DNA of 64,000 nucleotides. It comes from Gemmatimonadota bacterium. Its GTDB lineage: Bacteria; Gemmatimonadota; Gemmatimonadetes; Gemmatimonadales; Gemmatimonadaceae. The translations under genes were made by a program, and so were the position numbers. How positions within the stretch are numbered: position 1 is the first letter of the stretch; each line of letters opens with the position of its first letter. The notes under the pieces are model-generated. The model was not told the origin of the DNA and did no database searches. It saw only the letters and a list, made by a program, of their open reading frames with translations. This document shows, piece after piece, positions 48,356-57,582 of the stretch. The DNA lies in the NCBI GenBank assembly GCA_016191225.1, contig JACPPC010000020.1:1-64000 (forward strand), written 5' to 3'.

Positions 48356-49492
48356 TCAGGCCTTGAGCGCCACCTCGTCCGGCGCGGCGTACCCCTCCAC
48401 CGGCTCGTAGCCGCCGGCGTAGCCGTCCCCGTCGGGACGGCGGATCTGCGACTGCAGCTTCACCCGGTCGCGGCGGAGGCCGCGGAAGTCCTCGACCGAC
48501 GTCCACCCCTTGTCGGCGTTTCGCTCGAGGAAGGCGTCGAGCCCGGCGTTGAGCCGCCTGATCACGTTCGGCCCCACCGCGGCATCGAGCATCGCCGCGG
48601 TGCACACCTGCACCGTGCCGGCGCCGAGCAGGAAGTACGACAGCGCCTGGCTGAAGTCGGAGACGCCGCCGATGCCGCTGAACGAGCGGTCGGGGAAGGC
48701 CTGCGTCATGCGGACCATGTTGGCGAGCGACATCGGCAGGATCGCCGGGCCGCCCATGCCGCCGGTCGAGACGAAGCCGTCCACGTTGATCTCGAACTCG
48801 AGGCTCTCCGGGTCGATCAGCGGCAGCGACGGGAAGGTGTTGCTCGACACCATCGCGTCGGCGCCCCCGCGGAAGCAGGCCGCCGCCTCGACCACGATGT
48901 CCTGCGTGGCCGGCGTGAGCTTGGTCCACACCGGGATCCGCGAGACCTCCTTCACCGCCTCGGTCACCACGGAGCAGAGCCCCTCGTCCTTGCCGATGTT
49001 CGAGCCCATGTCCTTCCGGTCCATGTGCGGGCACGAGAAGTTGCACTCGATCCCGTCGGCGCCGGCGTCCTGCACCGCCCGCGTCAGCGTCTGCCAGGCC
49101 TTGAGCTCCTTGTCGGTCCCCGAGCCGGCCATGATCGACGCGATCACCACCCGCGTGGGGAAGGCCGCCTTGATGCGCCGGATGCGCGGCACCCACCAGT
49201 CGAGGGGCTTGTCGGAGATCAGCTCCCAGTTCCACGATCCATGCAGCGCCGCGCCAGCCCGTTTCTTCATGGACACGTGGTTGTCGTCGGGCGTGGTGCG
49301 GAAGAACTTCGTCTTCGCCCCCACCACGTTCACGACCGGGTGCAGCCCGATCGTCTTCACCACCACGCCCCCCCACCCGGCCTCGAAGGCCCGCAGGATG
49401 TTGTTCTCCGACTCCGTCGGCGGGGCCGACGAGAGGAGGAAGGGATTCTCGAACCTGATGCCGGTGAAGGTCACCGCACGCCTGGCCGCCAT
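48356..49492 (-). CDS. preA: Dihydropyrimidine dehydrogenase subunit PreA-like (no C-terminal ferredoxin domain)
   Basis: FENPFLLSSAPPTESENNILRAFEAGWGGVVVKTIGL...ADGIECNFSCPHMDRKDMGSNIGKD...VPVWTKLTP-like; no CxxCxxCxxxC tail. Confidence 0.88.
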   Translation of the reverse strand: MAARRAVTFTGIRFENPFLLSSAPPTESENNILRAFEAGWGGVVVKTIGLHPVVNVVGAKTKFFRTTPDDNHVSMKKRAGAALHGSWNWELISDKPLDWWVPRIRRIKAAFPTRVVIASIMAGSGTDKELKAWQTLTRAVQDAGADGIECNFSCPHMDRKDMGSNIGKDEGLCSVVTEAVKEVSRIPVWTKLTPATQDIVVEAAACFRGGADAMVSSNTFPSLPLIDPESLEFEINVDGFVSTGGMGGPAILPMSLANMVRMTQAFPDRSFSGIGGVSDFSQALSYFLLGAGTVQVCTAAMLDAAVGPNVIRRLNAGLDAFLERNADKGWTSVEDFRGLRRDRVKLQSQIRRPDGDGYAGGYEPVEGYAAPDEVALKA

Positions 49493-49555
49493 GTGATCGC
49501 TCCTGTCAGTGTTGCTGCAGCGCCTGCCGCCCCGTCCGGACGCGATCGTCGCGTC

Positions 49556-51010
49556 CTAGCTCATCCAGTTGGTGCCCGCCTCGCGGTTCCACTTGGTCGT
49601 CATCTTCTTGGCCTGCGTCCAGAACTCGATCGAGCTGTGCCCGGTGATGTCGCCCACGCCGAACCTGGACTCGTTCCAGCCGCCGAACGAGAACGGCTCG
49701 CGCGGCACCGGCACCCCCACGTTCACCCCGACCATTCCCGCCGTGGCATGCTCCATCACGTACCGCGCCACCCCGCCGCTCTCGGTGAACACCGAGGCCG
49801 CGTTGCCGTACGGCGACGCCGCCTCGACCCGCAGCGCCTCGTCCACATCCCTCGTGCGCACGATCGAGAGCACCGGGCCGAACACTTCCTCCTGCGCGAT
49901 CCGCATCACCGGCGTCACATGGTCGATGATCGTCGGGCCGAGGTAGAAGCCCCCCTCGCGCCCCTTCACCACCGTGCGTCGGCCGTCCACGAGCACCGTC
50001 GCGCCGGCCCGCTCGGCCTCGTCGATGTACCCGACGATCCGCGCCCTCGACGCCGCCGAGATCACGGGGCCGAAGTCCTTCCCCGGCTGCATCGCCTTCG
50101 CGACCTCGACCATCCGGGCGACGATGTGGTCCGTGTCCGCGACCGCGACCATCACGCTCGCCGCCATGCATCGCTGGCCGGCGCAGCCGCTCATCGACGC
50201 CACGATGTTCGTCGCCGCCATCTCCCGGTCGGCGTCGGGCATCACGATCAGGTGGTTCTTGGCGCCTCCCAGCGCGAGGCAGCGCTTGAGCGTGCCCGTC
50301 GCCCGGCGGTAGACGATCTTCGCCACCTTGGTGCTCCCCACGAACGTCAGCCCGGCGATCCCGGGGTGGTCGCACAGCGCCTCGACCGCGTCCCGGCCCC
50401 CGTGCACCACCTGCAGCACCCCGGCGGGGAGCCCCGCCTCCTGCAGCAGCGCCGCGATCCGCATGCCCGACAGCGGCACCAGCTCGCTCGGCTTGAGGAT
50501 CACGCAGTTGCCCAGCGTGAGCGCGTTCGGCAGTGACCAGTTGGGCACCATGTTCGGGAAGTTGAACGGCGTGATCACGCCGACGACCCCCACCGGGAAG
50601 CGCTCCACCCGGCATTCCACGCCGCGGCTCACCTCGAGCACCGTCCCCGTCGCGATCTGGGGCAGCGAGCAGGCGAACTCGGTCAGCTCGATCGACTTGA
50701 GGATCTCGGCCCGCGCCTCGATGCCGATCTTGCCGTTCTCCTCGGTCACGAGCGCCGTCAGCTCGTCGATGTGCCTCTCCAGCAGGTTCCGGTAGCGGAA
50801 CATCACCTGCACGCGTTCCTTGATCGGCAGCGCGGCCCATGCCGGGTGCACGCTCGCGGCCGCCCGCACGGCGCGGTCCACTTCGCGCGCGGCCGACATC
50901 GGCACGCGCGCGATGATGTCGCCCGTGGACGGGTCGGTCACGTCGAGCAGGGCGACGTCGCTGGCGTCGGGACCCCCTGCCAGCCAGTTGGTGAGGTCGG
51001 GGTACTTCAT
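49556..51010 (-). CDS. mmsA: CoA-acylating methylmalonate/malonate-semialdehyde dehydrogenase
   Basis: VGVITPFNFPNMVPNWSLPNAL...LALGGAKNHLIVMPDAD...GCAGQRCMAASV...PFSFGGWNESRFGVGDITGHSSIEFWTQAKKMTTKW. Confidence 0.93.
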   Translation of the reverse strand: MKYPDLTNWLAGGPDASDVALLDVTDPSTGDIIARVPMSAAREVDRAVRAAASVHPAWAALPIKERVQVMFRYRNLLERHIDELTALVTEENGKIGIEARAEILKSIELTEFACSLPQIATGTVLEVSRGVECRVERFPVGVVGVITPFNFPNMVPNWSLPNALTLGNCVILKPSELVPLSGMRIAALLQEAGLPAGVLQVVHGGRDAVEALCDHPGIAGLTFVGSTKVAKIVYRRATGTLKRCLALGGAKNHLIVMPDADREMAATNIVASMSGCAGQRCMAASVMVAVADTDHIVARMVEVAKAMQPGKDFGPVISAASRARIVGYIDEAERAGATVLVDGRRTVVKGREGGFYLGPTIIDHVTPVMRIAQEEVFGPVLSIVRTRDVDEALRVEAASPYGNAASVFTESGGVARYVMEHATAGMVGVNVGVPVPREPFSFGGWNESRFGVGDITGHSSIEFWTQAKKMTTKWNREAGTNWMS

Positions 51011-51089
51011 GCGCCAAGTTGTGCAGCCGCAAGCCCTCCGGCAAGGCGGGCGGCCCGGCGGGCGCACTCCCCCCCGCCCCCGCTTCGCG

Positions 51090-51533
51090 CTACACCCCGA
51101 TGTCCTCGTTCCAGAGGGCCGGGTGCGCGGCGATGAAGGCCCGCATCAGCTCGACGCATCGGGAGTCGTCCGCAATCACCAGCTCCACCCCCCGTGACCG
51201 GAGGAGGGCCTCGGGCCCCCGGAAGGTGCGGTTCTCCCCGATCACCACCCGGGGGATGCCGTACAGCAGGGTCGCGCCGGAGCACATGTCGCACGGCGAC
51301 AGGGTCGTGTAAAGCGTGGCCCGTCGATAGTCCGCGGCCGCCAGACGTCCGGCGTTCTCGAGGCAGTCCATCTCGGCGTGGAGCACCGCGCTCCCGCGCT
51401 GCACCCGCCGGTTGTGCCCGCGGCCCACCACCCGGCCGTCGAGCACGAGCACGCTGCCGATCGGGATTCCCCCCTCCGCAAGCCCCGTCCGGGCCTCGTC
51501 CATGGCGGCGTCGAGGAATGCGTCCGGTGTCAT
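51090..51533 (-). CDS. Cytosine deaminase-like nucleoside deaminase
   Basis: VLHAEMDCLENAG (HAE) and LSPCDMCSGATLLYGIPRVVIGENRTF (PCxxC); FCY1-like. Confidence 0.88.
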   Translation of the reverse strand: MTPDAFLDAAMDEARTGLAEGGIPIGSVLVLDGRVVGRGHNRRVQRGSAVLHAEMDCLENAGRLAAADYRRATLYTTLSPCDMCSGATLLYGIPRVVIGENRTFRGPEALLRSRGVELVIADDSRCVELMRAFIAAHPALWNEDIGV

Positions 51534-51578
51534 CCCGGGCGCAGCGAAAGATGTCATCGTGGGCGCAGCGAAGGATCG
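51530..51578. repeat. Dispersed repeat, copy 9 (tandem units)
   Basis: gtcatcccgggcgcagcgaaagatgtcatcgtgggcgcagcgaaggatc. Confidence 0.75.
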
Positions 51579-52033
51579 GCTGGCCCGCTGCTCCCCTTCC
51601 CCGTCCGGCACTCCTCGCACACGCCGTAGATCACCAGCCGGTGCCGCTGCCGCGCGAACCCGTGCGCCTCGGCCATCAGCGTCGTCATGCGCTCCAGCCG
51701 CTCGTCGCGAAACTCGCGCACCGTGCCGCATGCCGTGCAGAGGAGGTGCTCGTGATTCGGCATCCCGCGCGACGGCTCGTATCGCCGGAAGCCCTCGCCG
51801 AAGTCGCGCTCGACCACCAGCCCGCTCTTCACCAGCACCTCGAGCGTGCGATACACCGTGGCGGTGCCCACCGCCGCCCCGCGCGCGTCGAGCAGGCGCG
51901 TCACGTCGTCGGCGGACAGGTGCTCCCGCGAACCGAGCACCACCCCTGCCACGGCCAGCCGCTGGCCGGTGACCGGCTGGTTGTGCTCGCGCAGGTACGC
52001 CACGAAGGCGTCGGTTACGCCAGCGCCGCCCAC
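51554..52033 (-). CDS. Fur family transcriptional regulator
   Basis: HLSADDVTRLLDARGAAVGTATVYRTLEVLVKSGLVVERDFGEGFRRYEPSRGMPNHEHLLCTACGTVREF...CEEC. Confidence 0.9.
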   Translation of the reverse strand: MGGAGVTDAFVAYLREHNQPVTGQRLAVAGVVLGSREHLSADDVTRLLDARGAAVGTATVYRTLEVLVKSGLVVERDFGEGFRRYEPSRGMPNHEHLLCTACGTVREFRDERLERMTTLMAEAHGFARQRHRLVIYGVCEECRTGKGSSGPADPSLRPR

Positions 52034-52563
52034 GTCGGCTCCTCGAGGGCGGCGCGCCACTGCTCGGCGCCCAGCCGCTCGGGATCCCCCGCGTCGCCGG
52101 CCCGGTCCATCACGCCGCGCACCACCGCGTCGACCGTCACGAGCGGGGCATCGGCCTGCGCCACGCAGTCGAACTCCCACTTCCCCCGGTCGGGCCCCTT
52201 GATGGTGTGGCGATAGCGGGCGCAGTACACCACCAGCCGGTCGCCATGGGGCGCCGCGGCGGGCGCGCCATCGGCGTGCGGCGATGCGTCGCCCGGCGCG
52301 GCGCGGACGAGGGCCTCGGCCGCGTCGCCGGCATGCGTGGCGAGCGCATCGCCGGCCTCGTGCGCGGCCGATTCGCCGGCATCGGTCGCGGGCACGCGCC
52401 CGGTCCCCGCCGGCGCGTCGGCTTCCGGCGTGGCGGCCACCACCGCCACACCGGTCTCGACCGGTCCCTGTCGCCGCGGCGCGAAGAGGTGCGCCTCGAC
52501 CACGCGGTCGGTGGCCACGCGCTCGGCGATCGCCTGCAGGAAGCGCACCTGGGTCCCGGTCAC
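52015..52563 (-). CDS. Hypothetical protein with Ala/Asp/His-rich low-complexity insert
   Basis: GTG start overlapping the upstream stop (GTGA); ends EEPTWAALA. Confidence 0.55.
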   Translation of the reverse strand: MTGTQVRFLQAIAERVATDRVVEAHLFAPRRQGPVETGVAVVAATPEADAPAGTGRVPATDAGESAAHEAGDALATHAGDAAEALVRAAPGDASPHADGAPAAAPHGDRLVVYCARYRHTIKGPDRGKWEFDCVAQADAPLVTVDAVVRGVMDRAGDAGDPERLGAEQWRAALEEPTWAALA

Positions 52564-53687
52564 CGGGCCTCCGCCACGGTACGCGTGCCGCCGGGGGTCA
52601 GCCGCTTCGCGTTCAGCTCGCGCTCCACGTAGAGCCGCAGGATGTGCATGAAGTCCTGTGCATTGGTGACGACCCCGAAGGCCTGGTGGGTGCCGCGGTC
52701 CTTGAGCTTGCTGACGACGAACTCCGACGAGTCGACGCAGATCGTGGGCAGCTCGCGCAGCGAGCCGTCGCCGTCCATCACGAAGGCCGGCAGCATGTTG
52801 CCGGTGGCGATCGCATGCAGTGCCGTGGCGATCAGCACCGCCATCGTCGCCTTGATCGCGTGCACCCGCATCGCGTCCTGGCCGGCGATCGCGTCGGTGA
52901 TGACGTCGGGGAGGGGCCCGTCGTCGCGGATCGAGCCGGTGAGGACGAACGGCACGTTGTGCGTCACCACGGCGTGCATGATGCCGTCCGTGACGATTCC
53001 CCGTTCCACCGCCGCGCGGATCGACCCCGCGCGCCGCACCGCGTTGATCGCCCGCATGTGCATGCTGTGCCCCCCGCTCGCCGCGTGCCCGGTGGCGTTC
53101 ATCCCCAGCGTCGTGCCGAAGATCGACGCCTCGATGTCGTGCACGGCGACCGCGTTCCCCGCCAGGAGCGCCCCCACGAAGCCGTTCTGCACGAACCAGG
53201 TCATGTCGGCCCGCGCCCGCGAGTGCACGAGCGCCGGCCCGGTCACCCACACCGGGTAGCCGCCGCGGTCGCGCTCGTCGATCAGGATGCGCGCCATCAG
53301 TGCGTAGTCGATCGGCTTCTCGCGCGACACGTCCGAAGACATGAACTGGAACTCGCCCTCGGCCGGCTGGCCGAGGAAGGCGCGGCTGTGGACGAAGATC
53401 CCCTCGCTGCCGTCCTCCTTCGCGCCCACCGCCACGCGCTCGCCGGCCCTCACGCGCCGCCCCTCGCGCACCCACAGCTCCCCCGCCTGGTCGAGCACCA
53501 GCGCGCCGTCCATGCGCGGCTCGCGCGGCAGGCGCCAGGCGCCGTTCACGCGCACGTACGTCGGCAGGTTGGTCGTCGCGAAGAATCCGTCGGGGAGGAC
53601 CCCGTCGCGCTCGGCGGCGACGAACCGGGCCTCCGGGGCGGCGGCGAACCGCGCCGCGGCAAAGTCGGGATGGGCGAAGGCCGTCAC
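52560..53687 (-). CDS. LOR/SDH (TIGR00300)-like protein, ornithine cyclodeaminase/ArgZ-type C-terminal domain
   Basis: VVTHNVPFVLTGSIRDDGPLPDVITDAIAGQDAMRVHAIKATMAVLIATALHAIATGNMLPA...TICVDSSEFVVSKLKDRGTHQAFGVVTN. Confidence 0.7.
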   Translation of the reverse strand: MTAFAHPDFAAARFAAAPEARFVAAERDGVLPDGFFATTNLPTYVRVNGAWRLPREPRMDGALVLDQAGELWVREGRRVRAGERVAVGAKEDGSEGIFVHSRAFLGQPAEGEFQFMSSDVSREKPIDYALMARILIDERDRGGYPVWVTGPALVHSRARADMTWFVQNGFVGALLAGNAVAVHDIEASIFGTTLGMNATGHAASGGHSMHMRAINAVRRAGSIRAAVERGIVTDGIMHAVVTHNVPFVLTGSIRDDGPLPDVITDAIAGQDAMRVHAIKATMAVLIATALHAIATGNMLPAFVMDGDGSLRELPTICVDSSEFVVSKLKDRGTHQAFGVVTNAQDFMHILRLYVERELNAKRLTPGGTRTVAEAR

Positions 53688-53731
53688 CCGGGAAAGATGC
53701 CCGCGCGCCGGGGGCCGAACAAGGCGAATCG

Positions 53732-54571
53732 CTACGGCGTCGCCTTTCCCGCGACGACCATCGCTCCCGTCGGCTGCGGCACCCCGCCGGCCGGCTCTTG
53801 CGTCACCGCCACCGCCGCCAGCGCCCCGGGCGCGAGCGCGACCTCGGCGCGCACCACCGCCTCGCCCCGCGCGTCGGGCCCGAAGGTGCCGGCGGAGATC
53901 CGGCGGCCGCCGCTCACCAGCCAGAGCTGGTAGGTGCGACCCGGCGTCAGTGCGGGAAGCCGGTGCGCCACGAAGGTCCAGCGATTCGTGGCCTGGTCCC
54001 AGAACATCCGGGCGTACGGCTTGCCGGCCTCCTGCGTGGTGAGATCCACCACTCGCACCCGGCTCCCCGTGAGCGCCGCGAGGCGCCGGTCCTGCTCGGC
54101 CACCAGCGCCTCGAGCGAGTCGGCGGCGCGCCGGCGCGCGCGCTCGGTCTCGGCGAATGCGGTGCGCGCATCGCGCAGCTCGGCGCGCGACTGCACGAGC
54201 AGCAGCAGGGCGGCGGCCAGTCCCACCGCCGCCGCGCCGAACCAGACCGCCGGAAGCGGCATGCGGGGGGACGGCGGCGGCGGCACCGGGGAGCTCACCG
54301 TCGGCGTGAGCGAGCGCGCCTTGCGCGCCTGCCCGTCGGCGGCGGCGCGCGCGAGCAGGCGGGCCCGCGTGCCGGCGCCGCCCGGCTCACGGAGGCCGGG
54401 GAGCACCGCCGCCAGGCTCGCGGCCGCGCCGCGCAGGCGGTCGAATTCGCGCCCCGCGTCGGCATCGTCCGCCAGCGAGGCGCGCAGCCGGGCGCGCTCC
54501 ACGTCCGACAGGGCGTCGAGCGCGGCCCCCTCGAGGTCGGCGGCGTCGTCGCGGTCCCTCGGTCCCGACAT
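53732..54571 (-). CDS. Anti-sigma factor (RskA-like)
   Basis: N-terminal ALDALSDVERARLRASLADDADAGREFDRL, TM, C-terminal LPALTPGRTYQLWLVSGGRRISAGTF; overlaps the sigma gene stop. Confidence 0.85.
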   Translation of the reverse strand: MSGPRDRDDAADLEGAALDALSDVERARLRASLADDADAGREFDRLRGAAASLAAVLPGLREPGGAGTRARLLARAAADGQARKARSLTPTVSSPVPPPPSPRMPLPAVWFGAAAVGLAAALLLLVQSRAELRDARTAFAETERARRRAADSLEALVAEQDRRLAALTGSRVRVVDLTTQEAGKPYARMFWDQATNRWTFVAHRLPALTPGRTYQLWLVSGGRRISAGTFGPDARGEAVVRAEVALAPGALAAVAVTQEPAGGVPQPTGAMVVAGKATP

Positions 54572-55194
54572 CACCATTGCTCCCCGAGGGGCGCGAGCGT
54601 CTCGCGGAGCTTCCGCATCGCGAGGCGCATGCGTGTCTTCACCGTGCCGAGCGGCGTGCCGGTGCGCTCGGCGATCTCCGACTGGCTCAGCCCGCCGAAG
54701 TACGCCAGCTGCAGGCACTCGCGCTGCTCCCGCTGCAAGGCGGCGAGGGCCGCCGCCACCAGCCGTGCGCGCTCGTCGTGGTCGGCCGCGTCCGCCGGCG
54801 ACGCCGACGCCGAGGCCAGCACCTCGGCGGGGAAGGTGGCCTCGTGGTCATCGAGCGAGGCGTCAACGCGCGTGCGCCGGATGGCCCGCAAGCGGTCGAG
54901 GGCGCGGCTGCGGGCGAGCGTCAGCAGCCACGTGGCGAGGCTTCCCCGCGCCGCATCGAACCGCTCCGCCTGTCGCCACGCCTGCCAGAACACCTCTTCG
55001 ACCACGTCCTCCGCCTCCATGCCGTCGCCCACGATCCGCACCGCGAGGGCACGCACCGCGCCCTGCCAGCGATCGTAGAGCGCGCCGAGGGCCTGCTCGT
55101 CGCCCTGGGCCATGCGCTGCACCAGGATCGCGTCGGCTTGCGACGCGTCGGCCCGCTGCCCGGCATACGCCGACAGCGGCGTGGTCGGTTTCAT
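54571..55194 (-). CDS. ECF-type RNA polymerase sigma factor
   Basis: GDEQALGALYDRWQGAVRALAVRIVGDGMEAEDVVEEVFWQAWRQAERFDAARGSLATWLLTLARSRALDRLR...LQLAYFGGLSQSEIAERTGTPLGTVKTRMRLAMRKLRE. Confidence 0.93.
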   Translation of the reverse strand: MKPTTPLSAYAGQRADASQADAILVQRMAQGDEQALGALYDRWQGAVRALAVRIVGDGMEAEDVVEEVFWQAWRQAERFDAARGSLATWLLTLARSRALDRLRAIRRTRVDASLDDHEATFPAEVLASASASPADAADHDERARLVAAALAALQREQRECLQLAYFGGLSQSEIAERTGTPLGTVKTRMRLAMRKLRETLAPLGEQW

Positions 55195-55242
55195 CGGGGC
55201 GAAAGCTAGGAATGCGCCGGGATCGGCGCCACGGCACACGCG

Positions 55243-55334
55243 GCGTCATCCTGGGCGCGCCTTGTCGTCCTGAGCGCGGCGAGGGACATGCGTGCGCAGG
55301 CCAGGCGGGACCCTCGCCGCGTTCGGGACGACTA
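55243..55334. repeat. Dispersed repeat, degenerate copy 10
   Basis: gtcatcctgggcgcgccttgtcgtcctgagcgcggcgagggac...gggaccctcgccgcgttcgggacgac. Confidence 0.6.
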
Positions 55335-57575
55335 GAGGAGCGACACCGGGTCCCGGTCCCAGACGAGCCGCAACTCGCGTCCCGCCGGCGGCACGAATCG
55401 CTCCACGAAGTACCGCCCCACACGCGACAGGGTGCGGCCGTCGTCGGCCTTGAGCAGCAGGTGCCAGCGCCAGCGGCTCTTCACCCGCTCCACCGGGCTC
55501 GGCGCCGGCCCCACGATCGCGACTCCGCCCACGTCGCGTGCGGCGAAGAGGCGCCGCAGCCATCCGGCGGCGGCATCGGCGGCGGCCCGGACCTCGAGCT
55601 CCACCGTGCCGCTCACGATCACGTTGGCGAGCTGCACGACCGGCGCATATGGCGGGTTCTCGCGCCCGGGCAGCTCCTCGGCCACGAACGCCTCGTAGTC
55701 GTGCGTCATGGCGCAGCGCACGGCATGGTGGCCCGGCACCCGGGTCTGGATCAGCACGCGCCCCCCCTTGGCCCCGCGCCCCGCGCGCCCGGCCACCTGC
55801 GACAGCAGCTGGAAGCAGCGCTCGCTCGCCCGGAAGTCCGGGAGGTTGATCCCCACGTCGGCGTCAACCACCCCCACCAGCGTGACGTTGGGAAAATCGA
55901 GCCCCTTGGCGATCATCTGCGTGCCGAGCAGGATGTCGACGTCGCCGCGCCCCACGCGGTCGAGGATGTGCACGTGCGCCCACTTGCCGCTCGTCGTGTC
56001 GACGTCCATGCGGGCGAGGCGCGCCGCCGGGAACCGCTCGCCGACCAGCCGCTCCACCTGCTGCGTGCCGAGCCCGCGCTGGCCGAGCACGGCGCCGCCG
56101 CAGCGCGGACAGTCGGCGCGCGGCGGCTCCTGGTGCTGGCAGTAGTGGCACACCAGCCGCTCCGGCCCCTTGTGCGCCGTGAGCGAGATCGAGCAGTTGG
56201 GGCAGGTGGCCACGTAACCGCAGGCGGGGCACTGCACGAAGCTGGCGAATCCGCGCCGGTTGAGGAGGAGGATCGCCTGCTCGCCGCGGTCGAGGGTCTC
56301 GGCGATCGCCGCCTGCAGCGGCTCGCTCAGCACCTGCGCGACGCGGTCGTCGGGGCGCGCGCGGCGCCTCGTGAGGTCCACGACCTCGACCGCCGGGAGC
56401 ACTCCCGCCCCCGCGCGCGCCGGCAGCGACAGTCGGTGCATGCGCCCCCCTTCCACCGCGTGCCAGCTCTCGAGGCTCGGCGTGGCGCTCCCCAGCACGC
56501 ACACCGCGCCCTCGAGCCGGGCCCGCGCGATCGCCACGTCGCGGGCGTGGTAGCGCGGCGTCTCCCCCTGCTTGTAGCTCGCCTCGTGCTCCTCGTCCAC
56601 GATCACCGCGCCCACATCGCGCAGCGGGGCGAAGATCGCCGACCGCGCCCCGACCGCGATCCGCCGTTCCCCGCTCCGCAGCGCCCGCCAGGCGTCGAGC
56701 CGCTCGCCGTCCGAGAGGGCGCTGTGCAACACCGCAATCCGGTCGCCGAACGCGGTGCGAAAGCGGTCCACCGTCTGCGGGGTGAGGGCGATCTCCGGCA
56801 CGAGCACGATCGCCGTGCGACCGCGGGTCTCGACGACGTGCCTGAGCAGCTCCACGTACACCAACGTCTTGCCGCTGCCGGTGATCCCGTGCAGCAGCGA
56901 GACGTCACCCGGGGCCGCGCGCGTGAGGACATCAAGGGCCGCCGCCTGCGCCCCCGTCGGCACGTGGTCCGTGGCCGGTGCCGCGCGCCCCGCGAACGGG
57001 TCGCGCATCACCGCCTCCTGGTCGGTGCGCACGAGGCCGCGCTTCGCGAGCGCCGAGATCGTCGCCCGCGTCACGCCGTGGCGCTCCATCAGGTGCGACA
57101 CGAGGGCCGCGCCACCGATCCCCTCGAGCGCCTCGTACGCCGCCCGCTGCGACGGGGCGCGCTTGAACACCGCGTCGCGCGCGGTCAGCGACGGGAGCTC
57201 GCGCGCGATCGTGACGAGGGTGCGCTCCCTGCCCGCCGGTTGCGGCCGCGCCGCGCCGGTGAGGGCGGCGGGGAGCATCGAGCGCAGCACGAGGCCGGGA
57301 GGCGCGGCGTAGTGGGCGCTCATCCAGTCGCCCAGCTGCAGCAGCGCGGGCGAGAGCGCCGGCTCGGCGTCTGGGGCCTCGAGGATTCCCTTGGCGGTCA
57401 CCCCCTCGGGGAGCGCCGCGCCCACGGCGGTCACGATGCCGACCTCGCGGCCGCCGCGAAGCGGCACCACGACCCGCGCCCCGGGCACGGCGCGCCCCGC
57501 GAGCGCCTCGGGCACCTCGTAGCTGAAGGTGCGGAAGAGGGGCACGGGGAGGGCGACGCCGACCAGCCGCGGCAT
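55332..57575 (-). CDS. priA: Primosomal protein N' (replication restart helicase)
   Basis: LLHGITGSGKTLVYVELLRHV, VIVDEEHEASYKQGETPRYHARDVA, Zn-binding CPACGYVATCPNCSISLTAHKGPERLVCHYC, LLGTQMIAKGLDFPNVTLVGVVDAD. Confidence 0.95.
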   Translation of the reverse strand: MPRLVGVALPVPLFRTFSYEVPEALAGRAVPGARVVVPLRGGREVGIVTAVGAALPEGVTAKGILEAPDAEPALSPALLQLGDWMSAHYAAPPGLVLRSMLPAALTGAARPQPAGRERTLVTIARELPSLTARDAVFKRAPSQRAAYEALEGIGGAALVSHLMERHGVTRATISALAKRGLVRTDQEAVMRDPFAGRAAPATDHVPTGAQAAALDVLTRAAPGDVSLLHGITGSGKTLVYVELLRHVVETRGRTAIVLVPEIALTPQTVDRFRTAFGDRIAVLHSALSDGERLDAWRALRSGERRIAVGARSAIFAPLRDVGAVIVDEEHEASYKQGETPRYHARDVAIARARLEGAVCVLGSATPSLESWHAVEGGRMHRLSLPARAGAGVLPAVEVVDLTRRRARPDDRVAQVLSEPLQAAIAETLDRGEQAILLLNRRGFASFVQCPACGYVATCPNCSISLTAHKGPERLVCHYCQHQEPPRADCPRCGGAVLGQRGLGTQQVERLVGERFPAARLARMDVDTTSGKWAHVHILDRVGRGDVDILLGTQMIAKGLDFPNVTLVGVVDADVGINLPDFRASERCFQLLSQVAGRAGRGAKGGRVLIQTRVPGHHAVRCAMTHDYEAFVAEELPGRENPPYAPVVQLANVIVSGTVELEVRAAADAAAGWLRRLFAARDVGGVAIVGPAPSPVERVKSRWRWHLLLKADDGRTLSRVGRYFVERFVPPAGRELRLVWDRDPVSLL

Positions 57576-57582
57576 GCGCCCG

